From NCBI RefSeq assembly GCF_001874145.1, contig NZ_MPCX01000013.1, positions 1-64,000 of the forward strand: a stretch of DNA of 64,000 bases. Direction: 5' to 3'. The stretch's first letter is position 1; each line of letters begins with the position of its first letter. This DNA is from Lacinutrix sp. MedPE-SW (GTDB lineage Bacteria; Bacteroidota; Bacteroidia; Flavobacteriales; Flavobacteriaceae). The notes under the pieces are model-generated. The model did not search any database. It worked only from the letters and a program-made list of their open reading frames with translations, and was not told the origin of the DNA. The position numbers and the translations under genes are program-made. This document shows, piece by piece, positions 51,534-61,485 of this stretch.

Positions 51534-52859
51534 TTATTCTGCGTTGTCTAAAAAATCTTTAACACGCTCTGTTAAAGCGTCTAAAAATGAACGCTTTTGT
51601 TTTTTTGGTTGCTCTATTGGTTGCTCTTCTTCTGTTTCTTCTTCTTGAATTTGAGCATCTTCAACTACTTCTTCTATTACAGCTTCTGCTTTAACTCTTT
51701 CTTGACGTTTTAAACCATCCATTACCAAACCTACTGCTGTAGCGAATAATGGACTTGTAATAGCATCATCACTATCGCCTGCTAAATGCTCATTTGGATA
51801 ACCAACTCTGGTATCCATTCCTGTAATATATTCTACTAACTGTTTTAAGTGCTTTAATTGGCTTCCTCCACCGGTTAAAACAATACCAGCTATTAATTTT
51901 TTCTTTTGTTCTTCATGCCCGTAATTTTTTATTTCTACATAAACTTGCTCTATAATTTCTACTACTCGTGCATGAATAATTTTAGACAAATTTTTAAGCG
52001 TAATTTCTTTTGGGTCTCTACCTCTTAATCCTGGAATTGAAACAATTTCATTGTCTTTATTTTCACCTGGCCATGCAGAACCAAATTTTATTTTTAATAA
52101 TTCGGCTTGTTTTTCTATAATAGAACAGCCTTCTTTTATATCTTCAGTAATAACATTTCCACCAAAAGGAATTACAGCTGTATGTCTAATTATTCCGTCT
52201 CTAAAGATGGCTAAATCTGTTGTTCCTCCACCTATATCAATTAAGGCTACACCTGCTTCTTTTTCTTCTTGACTTAATACTGCATTTGCAGATGCTAAAG
52301 GTTCTAACGTTATACCTTCTAACTCCAAGCCTGCGCTTTTAACACAACGCCCAATATTTCTAATTGAAGAGACTTGACCAACTACAACATGAAAATTAGC
52401 TTCTAATCTTCCACCGTACATTCCAATTGGTTCTTTTATTTCTGCTTGACCATCAACTTTATATTCTTGTGGTAACACATGTATAATTTCTTCTCCTGGA
52501 AGCATCACTAGTTTATGCACTTGATTAATTAAACGCTCAATATCATCATCATCTATTACTGTTTCAGAATCTGCACGCGTTATATAATCACTATGTTGCA
52601 AGCTTCGTATATGTTGTCCTGCAATACCTACTGTTACACCTTCTATTTTTGTTGCAGCTGCAGCTTCGGCTTCTTGTATTGCTAATTGTATAGATTGTAT
52701 GGTTTGGGTAATATTATTAACGACACCACGATGTACACCTAAACTTTTAGATTTACCAATACCTAAAATTTCGACTTTTCCGTATTCATTTTTACGGCCA
52801 ATCATCGCCACAATTTTTGTGGTCCCAATGTCTAATCCAACTGCTAAATTCTGTTCCAT
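51534..52859 (-). CDS. ftsA: cell division protein FtsA
   Basis: FtsA is the actin-like membrane tether of FtsZ. The 441-residue protein shows AVGLDIGTTKIVAMIG (phosphate 1), the SHS2 subdomain 1C with HVLPQEYKVDGQAEIKEPIGM, ALIDIGGGTTDLAIF (phosphate 2) and GIVLTGGGSQLKHLKQLVEY (adenosine motif). A charged Glu-rich linker and a C-terminal amphipathic helix (SFLDALTERVKDFLDN) follow; the helix is the membrane anchor. It is 3 bp after ftsQ and 57 bp before ftsZ. Confidence 0.97.
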   Translation of the reverse strand: MEQNLAVGLDIGTTKIVAMIGRKNEYGKVEILGIGKSKSLGVHRGVVNNITQTIQSIQLAIQEAEAAAATKIEGVTVGIAGQHIRSLQHSDYITRADSETVIDDDDIERLINQVHKLVMLPGEEIIHVLPQEYKVDGQAEIKEPIGMYGGRLEANFHVVVGQVSSIRNIGRCVKSAGLELEGITLEPLASANAVLSQEEKEAGVALIDIGGGTTDLAIFRDGIIRHTAVIPFGGNVITEDIKEGCSIIEKQAELLKIKFGSAWPGENKDNEIVSIPGLRGRDPKEITLKNLSKIIHARVVEIIEQVYVEIKNYGHEEQKKKLIAGIVLTGGGSQLKHLKQLVEYITGMDTRVGYPNEHLAGDSDDAITSPLFATAVGLVMDGLKRQERVKAEAVIEEVVEDAQIQEEETEEEQPIEQPKKQKRSFLDALTERVKDFLDNAE

Positions 52860-52862
52860 AAC

Positions 52863-53582
52863 TTATACTTTAGTACAAACAACTTGGTTTTCAAATTGCA
52901 AATTCACTTTGCTATATTTGCCTAAACTTTTATCCTTAATTGCTTTTTTATAAAAGGCTTTTAGGTTGTTTATTTTTTTATCTAAATATTCAAGTTTTCC
53001 CAATTGCACAACAAATTTGCATTGTCTTAACTTTAAATTTATAGACTTATCTTCATTCTCATGAATCTCAACAACGTTCTTTTTTAAAAAGTCGTCTGCA
53101 TTAATTTTGCTTGCAATAGCAAAAACATTTTCTAATTTATTTTTACTTACATTACCAGTAACTAATGGTACTCTCGCTGTGTAATTTGATGACAACGGCA
53201 TATACCCACCATTACTATCTATATAGTAAGAGCTTGATTTTAAAACTCTTGCAATAGGTTGTTTTTGTTTAATTTTTGCTGAAAAATCACCATTTACACT
53301 CAAGAAAACTTCGGCTTTTTCAATAATTGCATTTGCATTTAATGCAGTTTCTAGAGCATTCAAATCTAAAGTTTCTTTAGGCACACTCGTAACAGCTTGT
53401 TGATTTTGTATTAACAATTTACTAACATTTGCATGGGTTATAAATGGCTTTTGGTCATCTACAAATTCAATTGTTATTTTAGCTACTTTTCTATCACTGT
53501 TTTTTATTGATGAAAAAGCATACAAAAACACTACTATAAATAGTAGTAGACTGATTTTTATATAGTTCCAATTAATTTTCAT
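52863..53582 (-). CDS. ftsQ: cell division protein FtsQ/DivIB
   Basis: FtsQ is a bitopic membrane protein that scaffolds FtsL and FtsB. The 239-residue protein has one N-terminal membrane helix (ISLLLFIVVFLYAFSSI). A POTRA-like domain follows (VAKITIEFVDDQKPFITHANVSKLLIQN). The beta domain contains IEKAEVFLSVNGDFSAKIKQKQPIARVL, YYIDSNGGYMPLSSNYTARVPLVTG and KYSKVNLQFENQVV. The sequence is weakly conserved, so identity rests on domain layout and position between murC and ftsA. It overlaps murC by 11 bp. Confidence 0.9.
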   Translation of the reverse strand: MKINWNYIKISLLLFIVVFLYAFSSIKNSDRKVAKITIEFVDDQKPFITHANVSKLLIQNQQAVTSVPKETLDLNALETALNANAIIEKAEVFLSVNGDFSAKIKQKQPIARVLKSSSYYIDSNGGYMPLSSNYTARVPLVTGNVSKNKLENVFAIASKINADDFLKKNVVEIHENEDKSINLKLRQCKFVVQLGKLEYLDKKINNLKAFYKKAIKDKSLGKYSKVNLQFENQVVCTKV

Positions 53583-54930
53583 TAATTAATGCCTGCTTTA
53601 TAATTTTAACTTCTGCTCCTATATCTCCAGCGCCAAGAGTTAGTATAATTTTTGCTTTACTTGCTTTAATTTTATTTATAATTTCCGACTTTTCTATTAG
53701 CTGTTTTTTAGGGTTATTTATTTTATTTAATAACCATTTTGAGTTTATGCCTTCTATTGGCAATTCTCGTGCTGGATATATATCTAACAATAAAATTTCG
53801 TCAAACATTGAAAGGCTTTGTGCAAACTCTACACCAAAATCTTTTGTTCTTGAAAATAAATGCGGTTGAAACACAACTAGCACTTTGTCTTCTGGATACA
53901 TCTCTCTAACGGCTTGATGTACTGCCTTTATTTCTTCGGGATGATGTGCATAATCGTCTATAAAAACAAGTTCATTAGTTTTTATTTGATAAGTAAAACG
54001 ACGTTTTACACCTTTATAAGATGCTAGTGCCTTAGCGAGCTGCGGCTTAGGGAGACCATATTCTACAGCCATCGCTAGGGCTATTAAAGCATTCGACAAA
54101 TTATGTCTACCAGGTAGGTTAAATTTAACTTGTTTTAGTATTGTATTTGGCATTTTCACATCAAACACATAAGTACCATTTTCTATTTTTATATTTTGAA
54201 CGGCATAATCTGCATCATCTTCAATACCATAGGTTATACCTTTTAAAGGCAACCCATTTTTTACAAAGAGTTTGCCGTTTGGTTTTAGTTTTTTTGCAAA
54301 ATCCTCGAATGTTTTCACTAGTTCTGATGCGTCTCCATAAATATCTAAATGATCTGCATCCATAGATGTTATACATGCTAGATCTGGAGATAGTGTTAAA
54401 AATGAACGATCAAACTCATCTGCCTCAACAACACTTACTTCATCTCCATTTAGTATTAAATTAGAGCTATAGTTTTCACTAATGCCTCCCAAAAATGCTG
54501 TTAAAGGCACATTACATTCTCGCATAATATGACCAAGTATGCTTGTTGTTGTTGTTTTACCGTGCGTACCTGCTACAGCCAAGCAATATGTATTTTCGGT
54601 TATTAGTCCTAATATTTCTGAACGTTTTAAAATTGTAAATTTATTAGCGTTAAAATAATTTAACTCTTTATTGTTTTTTGGGATTGCCGGCGTATAAACC
54701 ACCAAGGTTTTTTCTGGATCTAAAAACTGACTTTCGATATTTTCTACTGCATCTTCAAAATGAACGTTAACACCTATTTCTTTTAACGCTTCTGTAATAT
54801 CTGTTTTGGTTTTATCGTAACCTGCAACATACTTACCAGTAGCATTAAAGTAACGTGCAATAGCACTCATACCAATACCGCCAATACCTACAAAATAGAT
54901 GTTATGTATGTTGTTTAAATTCATTTTCAT
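53572..54930 (-). CDS. murC: UDP-N-acetylmuramate--L-alanine ligase
   Basis: MurC adds L-Ala to UDP-MurNAc in the cytoplasm. The 452-residue protein has YFVGIGGIGMSAIARYF (UDP-substrate Rossmann loop), the ATP site VAGTHGKTTTTSILGHI, VVEADEFDRSFLTLSPDLACITSMDADHLDIYG, LPGRHNLSNALIALA and FIDDYAHHPEEIKAVHQAVREMYP. It lies between murG (22 bp upstream) and ftsQ, which it overlaps. Confidence 0.97.
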   Translation of the reverse strand: MKMNLNNIHNIYFVGIGGIGMSAIARYFNATGKYVAGYDKTKTDITEALKEIGVNVHFEDAVENIESQFLDPEKTLVVYTPAIPKNNKELNYFNANKFTILKRSEILGLITENTYCLAVAGTHGKTTTTSILGHIMRECNVPLTAFLGGISENYSSNLILNGDEVSVVEADEFDRSFLTLSPDLACITSMDADHLDIYGDASELVKTFEDFAKKLKPNGKLFVKNGLPLKGITYGIEDDADYAVQNIKIENGTYVFDVKMPNTILKQVKFNLPGRHNLSNALIALAMAVEYGLPKPQLAKALASYKGVKRRFTYQIKTNELVFIDDYAHHPEEIKAVHQAVREMYPEDKVLVVFQPHLFSRTKDFGVEFAQSLSMFDEILLLDIYPARELPIEGINSKWLLNKINNPKKQLIEKSEIINKIKASKAKIILTLGAGDIGAEVKIIKQALINEN

Positions 54931-54952
54931 TTTATTAGAAACGTCTAATATT

Positions 54953-56059
54953 TTATTTATGCTTCAGAAGTTTTTCAACTTCATCGACTATTTCTTTTGT
55001 TGCATTAACTAATGCTAATTTTTTAATATTTTCTCCCAATTGCTTTTGCCTTTCTTCTGAAGCCATTAATTGTGAAAATTTATTTTTAAAATCTACTTCT
55101 AAATCTTCTTGAGCAATCATTAACGCAGCATTTTCATCTACAATAGATTTTGCATTTTTTGTTTGATGATCTTCTGCCACATAAGGTGACGGCACAAAAA
55201 CCACAGGTTTACCAACAATACATAATTCACTTACAGATCCTGCTCCTGCTCTTGAAATAATAATATCTGCAGCTGCATAAGCATAATCCATATTATTAAT
55301 ATATTGATGTACTTGCACGTCTTTTATATCACCATTAATTTTATACTCACTATAATACAGTTTTCCTGTTTGCCAAATAATTTGCACTTGTTGCGTTTGC
55401 AAAAAATCTAACTCGCGTTTTAAAAGCTCGTTTATTGCTTTTGCTCCTAAACTTCCTCCAAGTACTAATAGTGTTTTTTTTCCTTCAACTAAATTAAAGT
55501 ACTTTATTGCTTCGGCTTTTTTAGATTGAATATCTAACAAATCCTGACGTACAGGATTTCCTGTTTTTATAATTTTATCTTTAGGAAAAAAACGCTCTAA
55601 ACCATCGTATGCAACACATATTTTTTGCACTTTTTTAGATAATAATTTATTAGTAATTCCTGGATATGAGTTTTGCTCTTGTATTAAACTAGGTACTCCT
55701 TTTGAGGCTGCTACTTGTAATAATGGTCCGCTTGCAAAACCTCCAGTTCCTATAACAACATCTGGTTTAAAAGTGTTTACTATTTTTCTTGCATTCCATA
55801 AACTATTAATAAGTTTAAACGGAAACATTAAGTTTTTAAGTGTTAATTGTCTTTGTATTCCAGTTATCCATAAGCCTTTAATTTTATAGCCAGCTTGCGG
55901 TACTTTTTCCATTTCCATTCTATCTTTTGCTCCTACAAACAAAAACTCTGCACTTGGATAACGTGATTTTAATTCGTTAGCAATAGCAATTGCAGGATAG
56001 ATATGCCCACCTGTACCGCCACCGCTTAATATTATTTTATATGTTTTGTTTTTACTCAC
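54953..56059 (-). CDS. murG: undecaprenyldiphospho-muramoylpentapeptide beta-N-acetylglucosaminyltransferase
   Basis: MurG transfers GlcNAc onto lipid I to make lipid II on the inner face of the membrane. The 368-residue GT28 protein has [21 protein letters not shown] and [41 protein letters not shown] in the acceptor domain. [17 protein letters not shown] and [39 protein letters not shown] in the C-terminal domain bind UDP-GlcNAc. It lies 4 bp after ftsW. Confidence 0.98.
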   Translation of the reverse strand: MSKNKTYKIILSGGGTGGHIYPAIAIANELKSRYPSAEFLFVGAKDRMEMEKVPQAGYKIKGLWITGIQRQLTLKNLMFPFKLINSLWNARKIVNTFKPDVVIGTGGFASGPLLQVAASKGVPSLIQEQNSYPGITNKLLSKKVQKICVAYDGLERFFPKDKIIKTGNPVRQDLLDIQSKKAEAIKYFNLVEGKKTLLVLGGSLGAKAINELLKRELDFLQTQQVQIIWQTGKLYYSEYKINGDIKDVQVHQYINNMDYAYAAADIIISRAGAGSVSELCIVGKPVVFVPSPYVAEDHQTKNAKSIVDENAALMIAQEDLEVDFKNKFSQLMASEERQKQLGENIKKLALVNATKEIVDEVEKLLKHK

Positions 56060-56063
56060 TTTA

Positions 56064-57266
56064 TTATATTGTTTCCGATAGAATCTCTAACGGATTATCT
56101 TCTGTGTTTTCAGTTTCTTCTCTTCCTTTTATCTCTTCTCTTTTTGCGCTTACGCTCAAAATAATACCTATAGCTAAACAGGTCATCCAAATTGATGTTC
56201 CACCACTACTTATTAATGGAAGTGTTTGTCCTGTTACCGGAAACAACTCTACTGCAACAGCCATATTTATCATGGCTTGAAATACAATAGGAAAACCAAC
56301 ACCAAGCACTAAAAGTTTACCAAAAAGTGTATCTGATTTTTGAGCTACAATAACAATTCTAAATAGTAGCCACATGTACATTACCATTAAAAACAAGCCA
56401 CCAATTAAGCCATATTCTTCAATAATAATTGCAAAAATAAAATCTGAAGACGACTGTGGCAAGAAGTTTTTTTGCGTACTTTTTCCAGGACCAACACCGG
56501 TTAATTCTCCAGAAGCAATTGCTATTTTAGCTTTTTCTATTTGATAGTCTGCTTCTGTATCTCCTCCATCTGAAAAGTTTTCTATTCTACTCATCCAAGT
56601 ATCTACACGGTTAGGCATAGCATCTGGAAATGCTTTTGCTACCAGTATAAATAACACCAATGCTAATATTCCCGAACCAATAATTACTGCTAAATAACGA
56701 ATAGGATAACCGCCTAAAAAAACCAACACAATAACCATTAAAAATATTAAGGCTGTAGTAGAAAAGTTTGAAGGCAATATTAAAATAAGCACCAAAAATA
56801 CTGGCAACCATAATGGCAAAATAGACTCTTTAAAAGATACTTTTTGATCTTTTATTTTAGACATATATCGCGCAACATAAACCATTAATACAACGGATGC
56901 CAACGTAGAGGTTTGAAACGACATATTTACAAATGGGATACGAATCCAGCGACTGGCATTTGCACCTTCTATTGTAGTACCTTGCATGATTGTAACAACC
57001 AATAACACCAATACTATTGGTATCATTACCATAGATAAACCACGAAAGTAACGATATGGAATTTTATGTACTCCATACATAATGGTAAACCCTAAAAACA
57101 AATGCATAAAGTGTTTTACAAAAAAAGCAAAGGTATTACTATTACCACCAACGTATGCTAAATTACTTGCCGCACTATACACAGGAAGAAATGAGAAAAT
57201 AGCCAATAAAGCAGCTATTGCCCATATTAATCGATCGCCTTTTATGTTATTAAAAAGTTGTTGCAC
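56064..57266 (-). CDS. ftsW: SEDS peptidoglycan glycosyltransferase FtsW
   Basis: FtsW polymerises lipid II at the septum together with the FtsI transpeptidase. The 400-residue protein has about ten membrane segments. Family motifs include [101 protein letters not shown] and [29 protein letters not shown]. The C-terminal tail is acidic. It lies between murD (59 bp) and murG (4 bp), and the dcw position favours FtsW over RodA. Confidence 0.96.
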   Translation of the reverse strand: MQQLFNNIKGDRLIWAIAALLAIFSFLPVYSAASNLAYVGGNSNTFAFFVKHFMHLFLGFTIMYGVHKIPYRYFRGLSMVMIPIVLVLLVVTIMQGTTIEGANASRWIRIPFVNMSFQTSTLASVVLMVYVARYMSKIKDQKVSFKESILPLWLPVFLVLILILPSNFSTTALIFLMVIVLVFLGGYPIRYLAVIIGSGILALVLFILVAKAFPDAMPNRVDTWMSRIENFSDGGDTEADYQIEKAKIAIASGELTGVGPGKSTQKNFLPQSSSDFIFAIIIEEYGLIGGLFLMVMYMWLLFRIVIVAQKSDTLFGKLLVLGVGFPIVFQAMINMAVAVELFPVTGQTLPLISSGGTSIWMTCLAIGIILSVSAKREEIKGREETENTEDNPLEILSETI

Positions 57267-57325
57267 TCTATTTATATTTTTGTTTTTAAAAGCGTTAAGC
57301 TTTGTGGCAATTCAAGAAATTTTAA

Positions 57326-58663
57326 TTACAGATTTCTTACAGCATTTTTAAACTGTCTTCCTCTATCTTCATAATTTTCAAACAAATCGAAACTTGCACA
57401 TGCTGGCGATAACAATACATTATCTCCAGCTTCGGCAATTTTATAAGCAATTTTTACTGCCTCGCTCATAAACTGAGTTTCTACAATAACATCTACCATA
57501 TTCCCGAAATTTTCTAAAAGCTTTTCATTGTCTATGCCCAAACAAATTATTGCTTTTACTTTTTCATTTATAAACGGAAATAACTCTGTATAGTCGTTAC
57601 CTTTATCTGTTCCTCCAACAATCCAAACTGTTGGTGCATCCATACTTTCTAACGCATAATATGTTGCATTTACATTAGTTGCTTTAGAGTCGTTTATATA
57701 TTGTACTTTATTAATTTTAAGTACTTGCTCTAAGCGATGCTCGACACCATGAAAATTTTCTAAACTTTCACGTATTGTTTGTTTTCTAATTTTTAACAGG
57801 TGTGACACTGTTGAGGCAGCCATTGCATTTTTTACGTTGTGCTTTCCTTCTAAAGCTAAATTTTTTGTCGGCATAATTATATGTTTGTTATCTATTGTTA
57901 TTTTTATATTCTCGTTTTCTAAATACGCACCATTTTCTATTTTTTTTGTTAATGAAAATGGTAATAATGTTGATTGAATTGTATTTGTTTTTAACCAATT
58001 TGTTATCACTTCGTCGTCTGCATCATAAATCAAATAATCTTCTTTTGTTTGATTTAATGCTATTCGAAATTTTGAATTGATATAGTTTTCAAACTTATAG
58101 TCGTACCTATCTAAATGATCTGGTGTGATATTAGTAATTATAGCAATATTGGGCTTAAAGTCTATAATACCGTCTAGTTGAAAACTGCTAATTTCTAGCA
58201 CATAGTTTTTATAATTTTTTTCTAAAATTTGCTTAGCAAAACTATCTCCAATGTTTCCTGCTAATCCTACATTTAATTCTTGTGAAAGAATATGATGTGT
58301 TAATGATGCTGTAGTTGTTTTCCCATTACTTCCAGTGATTCCTACTATTGTTGCTTTTGTGTATTTTGAAGCAAATTCAATTTCTGAAATCACTGGAATA
58401 GTATTACTGATAAGTTTTTGGACTAATTCTACTTTATCAGGAATTCCAGGACTCTTCATTACAACATCAGCACTTAAAATTTTAATTTCTGTGTGCTGTT
58501 GTTCTTCCCATTCAATCTCATTATGTATAAGAACTTTCTTATAGTCTTCTTTTATTTTTCCTTTATCTGAAACAAAAACCTCGTAACCTTCAGCTTTAGC
58601 TAAAAGTGCTGTACCAACACCACTTTCTCCTGCTCCTAATATTACTAATCTTTGTTTTTTCAT
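57326..58663 (-). CDS. murD: UDP-N-acetylmuramoyl-L-alanine--D-glutamate ligase
   Basis: MurD adds D-Glu to UDP-MurNAc-L-Ala. The 445-residue Mur ligase has VILGAGESGVGTALLAKAEGYEVFVSDKG, MKSPGIP, the P-loop VGITGSNGKTTTASLTHHI, NITPDHLDRYDYKFENYINSKFRI, LEGKHNVKNAMAA, YINDSKATNVNATYYALESM and VWIVGGTDKGNDY. The last block is a MurD signature. LLSPACASFDLFENYEDRGRQF closes the protein. It is 71 bp after mraY. Confidence 0.97.
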   Translation of the reverse strand: MKKQRLVILGAGESGVGTALLAKAEGYEVFVSDKGKIKEDYKKVLIHNEIEWEEQQHTEIKILSADVVMKSPGIPDKVELVQKLISNTIPVISEIEFASKYTKATIVGITGSNGKTTTASLTHHILSQELNVGLAGNIGDSFAKQILEKNYKNYVLEISSFQLDGIIDFKPNIAIITNITPDHLDRYDYKFENYINSKFRIALNQTKEDYLIYDADDEVITNWLKTNTIQSTLLPFSLTKKIENGAYLENENIKITIDNKHIIMPTKNLALEGKHNVKNAMAASTVSHLLKIRKQTIRESLENFHGVEHRLEQVLKINKVQYINDSKATNVNATYYALESMDAPTVWIVGGTDKGNDYTELFPFINEKVKAIICLGIDNEKLLENFGNMVDVIVETQFMSEAVKIAYKIAEAGDNVLLSPACASFDLFENYEDRGRQFKNAVRNL

Positions 58664-58734
58664 TTTTTATTACTCTTCGTTAAGACGTAAAATTTATTTA
58701 CTGTTTTTACACCTTCATTCGAATAGGTATATCT

Positions 58735-59967
58735 TTACCTTAATTTTAATGTTACAATAGAAAGAATTGCTAAGAATATTCCTACAATCCAGAATCGTGT
58801 AACAATTTTACTTTCGTGATATCCTCCTTTTTGATAGTGATGATGCAACGGCGACATTTTAAAAATTCGCCTGCCTTCGCCATATTTTTTTCTAGTGTAT
58901 TTAAACCAACTCACTTGAAGTATTACCGAAAGCGACTCTGCAAAAAAGATTCCGCATAACAAAGGAATTAACAGCTCTTTTCTTACTGCAATTGCTATAA
59001 CTGCTATAACACCGCCAATTGTTAAGCTTCCTGTATCTCCCATAAAAACTTGGGCTGGATAAGTATTGTACCACAAAAACCCAATTAGCGCACCTATAAA
59101 GGCAGCTATAAACACAACCAACTCACCTAATTGTGGTATAAACATGACATTTAAATAATCTGAAAACACAAGGTTTCCAGAAATAAATGCAAATACAGCT
59201 AATGCAAATACAATTATGGCAGAACTTCCTGCCGCCAAACCATCAATACCATCGGTTAAGTTTGCACCGTTAGATACTGCTGTTACAATAAATATTACGA
59301 TTGGTATAAATATTAACCATGCATATTTTGCATAATCATCACCCAACCAAGTCACTAAATTTGAATAATCGAATTCGTTATCTTTTACAAATGGAATGGT
59401 TGTTTTTAATGACTGCTCTGCTGGGTTAAATTCTACTGCTGAGTTTTGTGTTATTTTTTCTGTTTCGTAAACAGGATTTACTTTTTCAGTTTTTATGGTT
59501 ACTCCTGGATGAAAGTACATTATTGCTCCAACAAAAATCCCTAATCCTACTTGGCCAAGCACCTTAAATTTACCGCTTAAACCGGCTTTATCTTTTTTAA
59601 ATACTTTTATATAATCGTCTGCAAAACCAACTAATCCCATCCAAATTGTAGTTACAATAAGCATGATTACATAAATATTTTCAAGCTTAGCAAGCAACAA
59701 CACAGGAATTAATGTTGAAAAAATAATTATTAATCCACCCATTGTTGGTGTTCCTGCTTTTTCTACTTGACCATCTAAACCTAAATCTCTTACAGATTCG
59801 CCTACTTGCTTTTTTTGAAGGATTCTTATTATTTTTTTTCCAAAAATAGTAGAAAACAACAACGATAATATTATCGCTAAAGCCGCGCGAAAAGTTATAA
59901 ACTCAAACACACTTGCTCCCGTTAGCTGGAATTGTTTTTCTAAATATTCGAATAGGTAGTATAACAT
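58735..59967 (-). CDS. mraY: phospho-N-acetylmuramoyl-pentapeptide transferase
   Basis: MraY makes lipid I from UDP-MurNAc-pentapeptide and undecaprenyl phosphate in the inner membrane. The 410-residue protein has about ten helices and the family motifs [54 protein letters not shown] and [19 protein letters not shown], with [20 protein letters not shown] at the end. It is about 50 residues longer than the usual 360 because of an insert around residues 155-205 ([19 protein letters not shown] and following). Confidence 0.97.
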   Translation of the reverse strand: MLYYLFEYLEKQFQLTGASVFEFITFRAALAIILSLLFSTIFGKKIIRILQKKQVGESVRDLGLDGQVEKAGTPTMGGLIIIFSTLIPVLLLAKLENIYVIMLIVTTIWMGLVGFADDYIKVFKKDKAGLSGKFKVLGQVGLGIFVGAIMYFHPGVTIKTEKVNPVYETEKITQNSAVEFNPAEQSLKTTIPFVKDNEFDYSNLVTWLGDDYAKYAWLIFIPIVIFIVTAVSNGANLTDGIDGLAAGSSAIIVFALAVFAFISGNLVFSDYLNVMFIPQLGELVVFIAAFIGALIGFLWYNTYPAQVFMGDTGSLTIGGVIAVIAIAVRKELLIPLLCGIFFAESLSVILQVSWFKYTRKKYGEGRRIFKMSPLHHHYQKGGYHESKIVTRFWIVGIFLAILSIVTLKLR

Positions 59968-60021
59968 TATTAACTGTTTGTTTTTTCTTATAATTCTAAA
60001 TAAAGCTTAGAACAACAAGGT

Positions 60022-61485
60022 TTATTTTTGTAATTGTTTTAATAAATTTTCAACTATTTTAAAATCGTCAAAATCTGTTCGCTCACCATTTATTTCTTGA
60101 TAAGTCTCATGCCCTTTTCCTGCTATTAAAATAATATCTCCAGCATTTGCTAATTGGCAAGCTGTTTTTATAGCTTGTTTTCTATCTACAATTGATAAGG
60201 TTTTTTTAAAATTTTGAGGTTCTATACCTTTCTCAATATCTTCAATAATTAGCTCAGGCACTTCTGTTCTTGGGTTATCACTTGTAAAAATGGCTTTTGT
60301 GCTTAACGCTGAAGCAATGTGTCCCATTTTTGGTCTTTTTGTAGCATCTCTATCTCCACCACAACCAACAACAGTTATTAACTCTTCGTTTTTAGTGCGA
60401 ATACTATTAATGGTTTCTAACACATTTTTTAAAGCATCTGGCGTATGCGCATAATCTACAATGGCTGTAATATTTTCTTCAGAAATTAAATATTGAAATC
60501 TCCCACTTACACTTTCTAGCTCGCTTATGAGCCTTAAAATCTCGGTTTTTTCTAATCCTAACAATTCTGCAGTGGCGTATATAGCCAATACGTTTGAAGC
60601 ATTAAAACCACCTATTAACCTTGTCCACACATCGCTATCGTTAATTTTTAACAACATGCCACTGAATGAGTTTTCTAGTATTTGAGCTTTATAAGCTGCG
60701 TAATTTTTTAAACCGTATTTATACTGCTTCGCCTTTGTGTTTTGAAGCATAATTGCTCCGTTTTTATCATCGGCATTTGTTAGTGCAAAAGCATTACTAC
60801 TTAAATTATCGAAAAACGATTTTTTAACATCGCGATACTCTGCAAACGTTTCATGATAATCTAAATGGTCATGTGACAAATTTGTAAAAATACCACCTGC
60901 AAAATCAAGACCTTGAGTTCTTTTTTGATGAATACCATGCGAGCTCACCTCCATAAAACAAAACTCAACACCTTCGTTATTCATCTCACTTAAATAGCGA
61001 TTTATAGTTAGAGAATCTGGCGTTGTATGTGTAGCTTTATAGTCTTTATTATCTACTTTTATTACTACCGTTGAAAGCAAGCCAACTTTATATCCTGCCT
61101 TTTTAAATAATTGAAACAACAGTGATGCTATAGTCGTTTTACCATTTGTTCCAGTAACTCCCACTAATTTTAAATTAGAAGATGGATTTCCATAATAATT
61201 TGAAGCCATTATTGCTAAAGCAATACTAGAGTCTTCAACAACTATATAGCTAATACCTTCTTTTAAGGTTTTAGGTAAATACTCACAAACTACAGCAATT
61301 GCTCCTTGCTGTATTGCACTTTCTATATAATTATGACCATCTACAACACTTCCTTTAATTGCCACAAACAAATCGTTTACAGCAACGCTACGCGAGTTAA
61401 AATGAATATTTCTAACATACACGTTTGTGGTACCAACTACTGCATTGATAGTTACTTTATATAATATGTCTATTAATGATGTCAC
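60022..61485 (-). CDS. murE: UDP-MurNAc-L-alanyl-D-glutamate--meso-diaminopimelate ligase
   Basis: MurE adds the third amino acid of the stem peptide. The 487-residue protein has RSVAVNDLFVAIKGSVVDGHNYI at the start, the P-loop VGVTGTNGKTTIASLLFQLF, TTPDSLTINRYLSEM, MEVSSHGIHQKRTQGL, NLSHDHLDYHETFAEYRDVKKSFF and VDYAHTPDALKNVL. TSDNPRTE contains the DNPR signature of meso-diaminopimelate specificity, so the wall is of the A1-gamma Gram-negative type. It overlaps the 3' end of ftsI by 4 bp. Confidence 0.98.
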   Translation of the reverse strand: MTSLIDILYKVTINAVVGTTNVYVRNIHFNSRSVAVNDLFVAIKGSVVDGHNYIESAIQQGAIAVVCEYLPKTLKEGISYIVVEDSSIALAIMASNYYGNPSSNLKLVGVTGTNGKTTIASLLFQLFKKAGYKVGLLSTVVIKVDNKDYKATHTTPDSLTINRYLSEMNNEGVEFCFMEVSSHGIHQKRTQGLDFAGGIFTNLSHDHLDYHETFAEYRDVKKSFFDNLSSNAFALTNADDKNGAIMLQNTKAKQYKYGLKNYAAYKAQILENSFSGMLLKINDSDVWTRLIGGFNASNVLAIYATAELLGLEKTEILRLISELESVSGRFQYLISEENITAIVDYAHTPDALKNVLETINSIRTKNEELITVVGCGGDRDATKRPKMGHIASALSTKAIFTSDNPRTEVPELIIEDIEKGIEPQNFKKTLSIVDRKQAIKTACQLANAGDIILIAGKGHETYQEINGERTDFDDFKIVENLLKQLQK

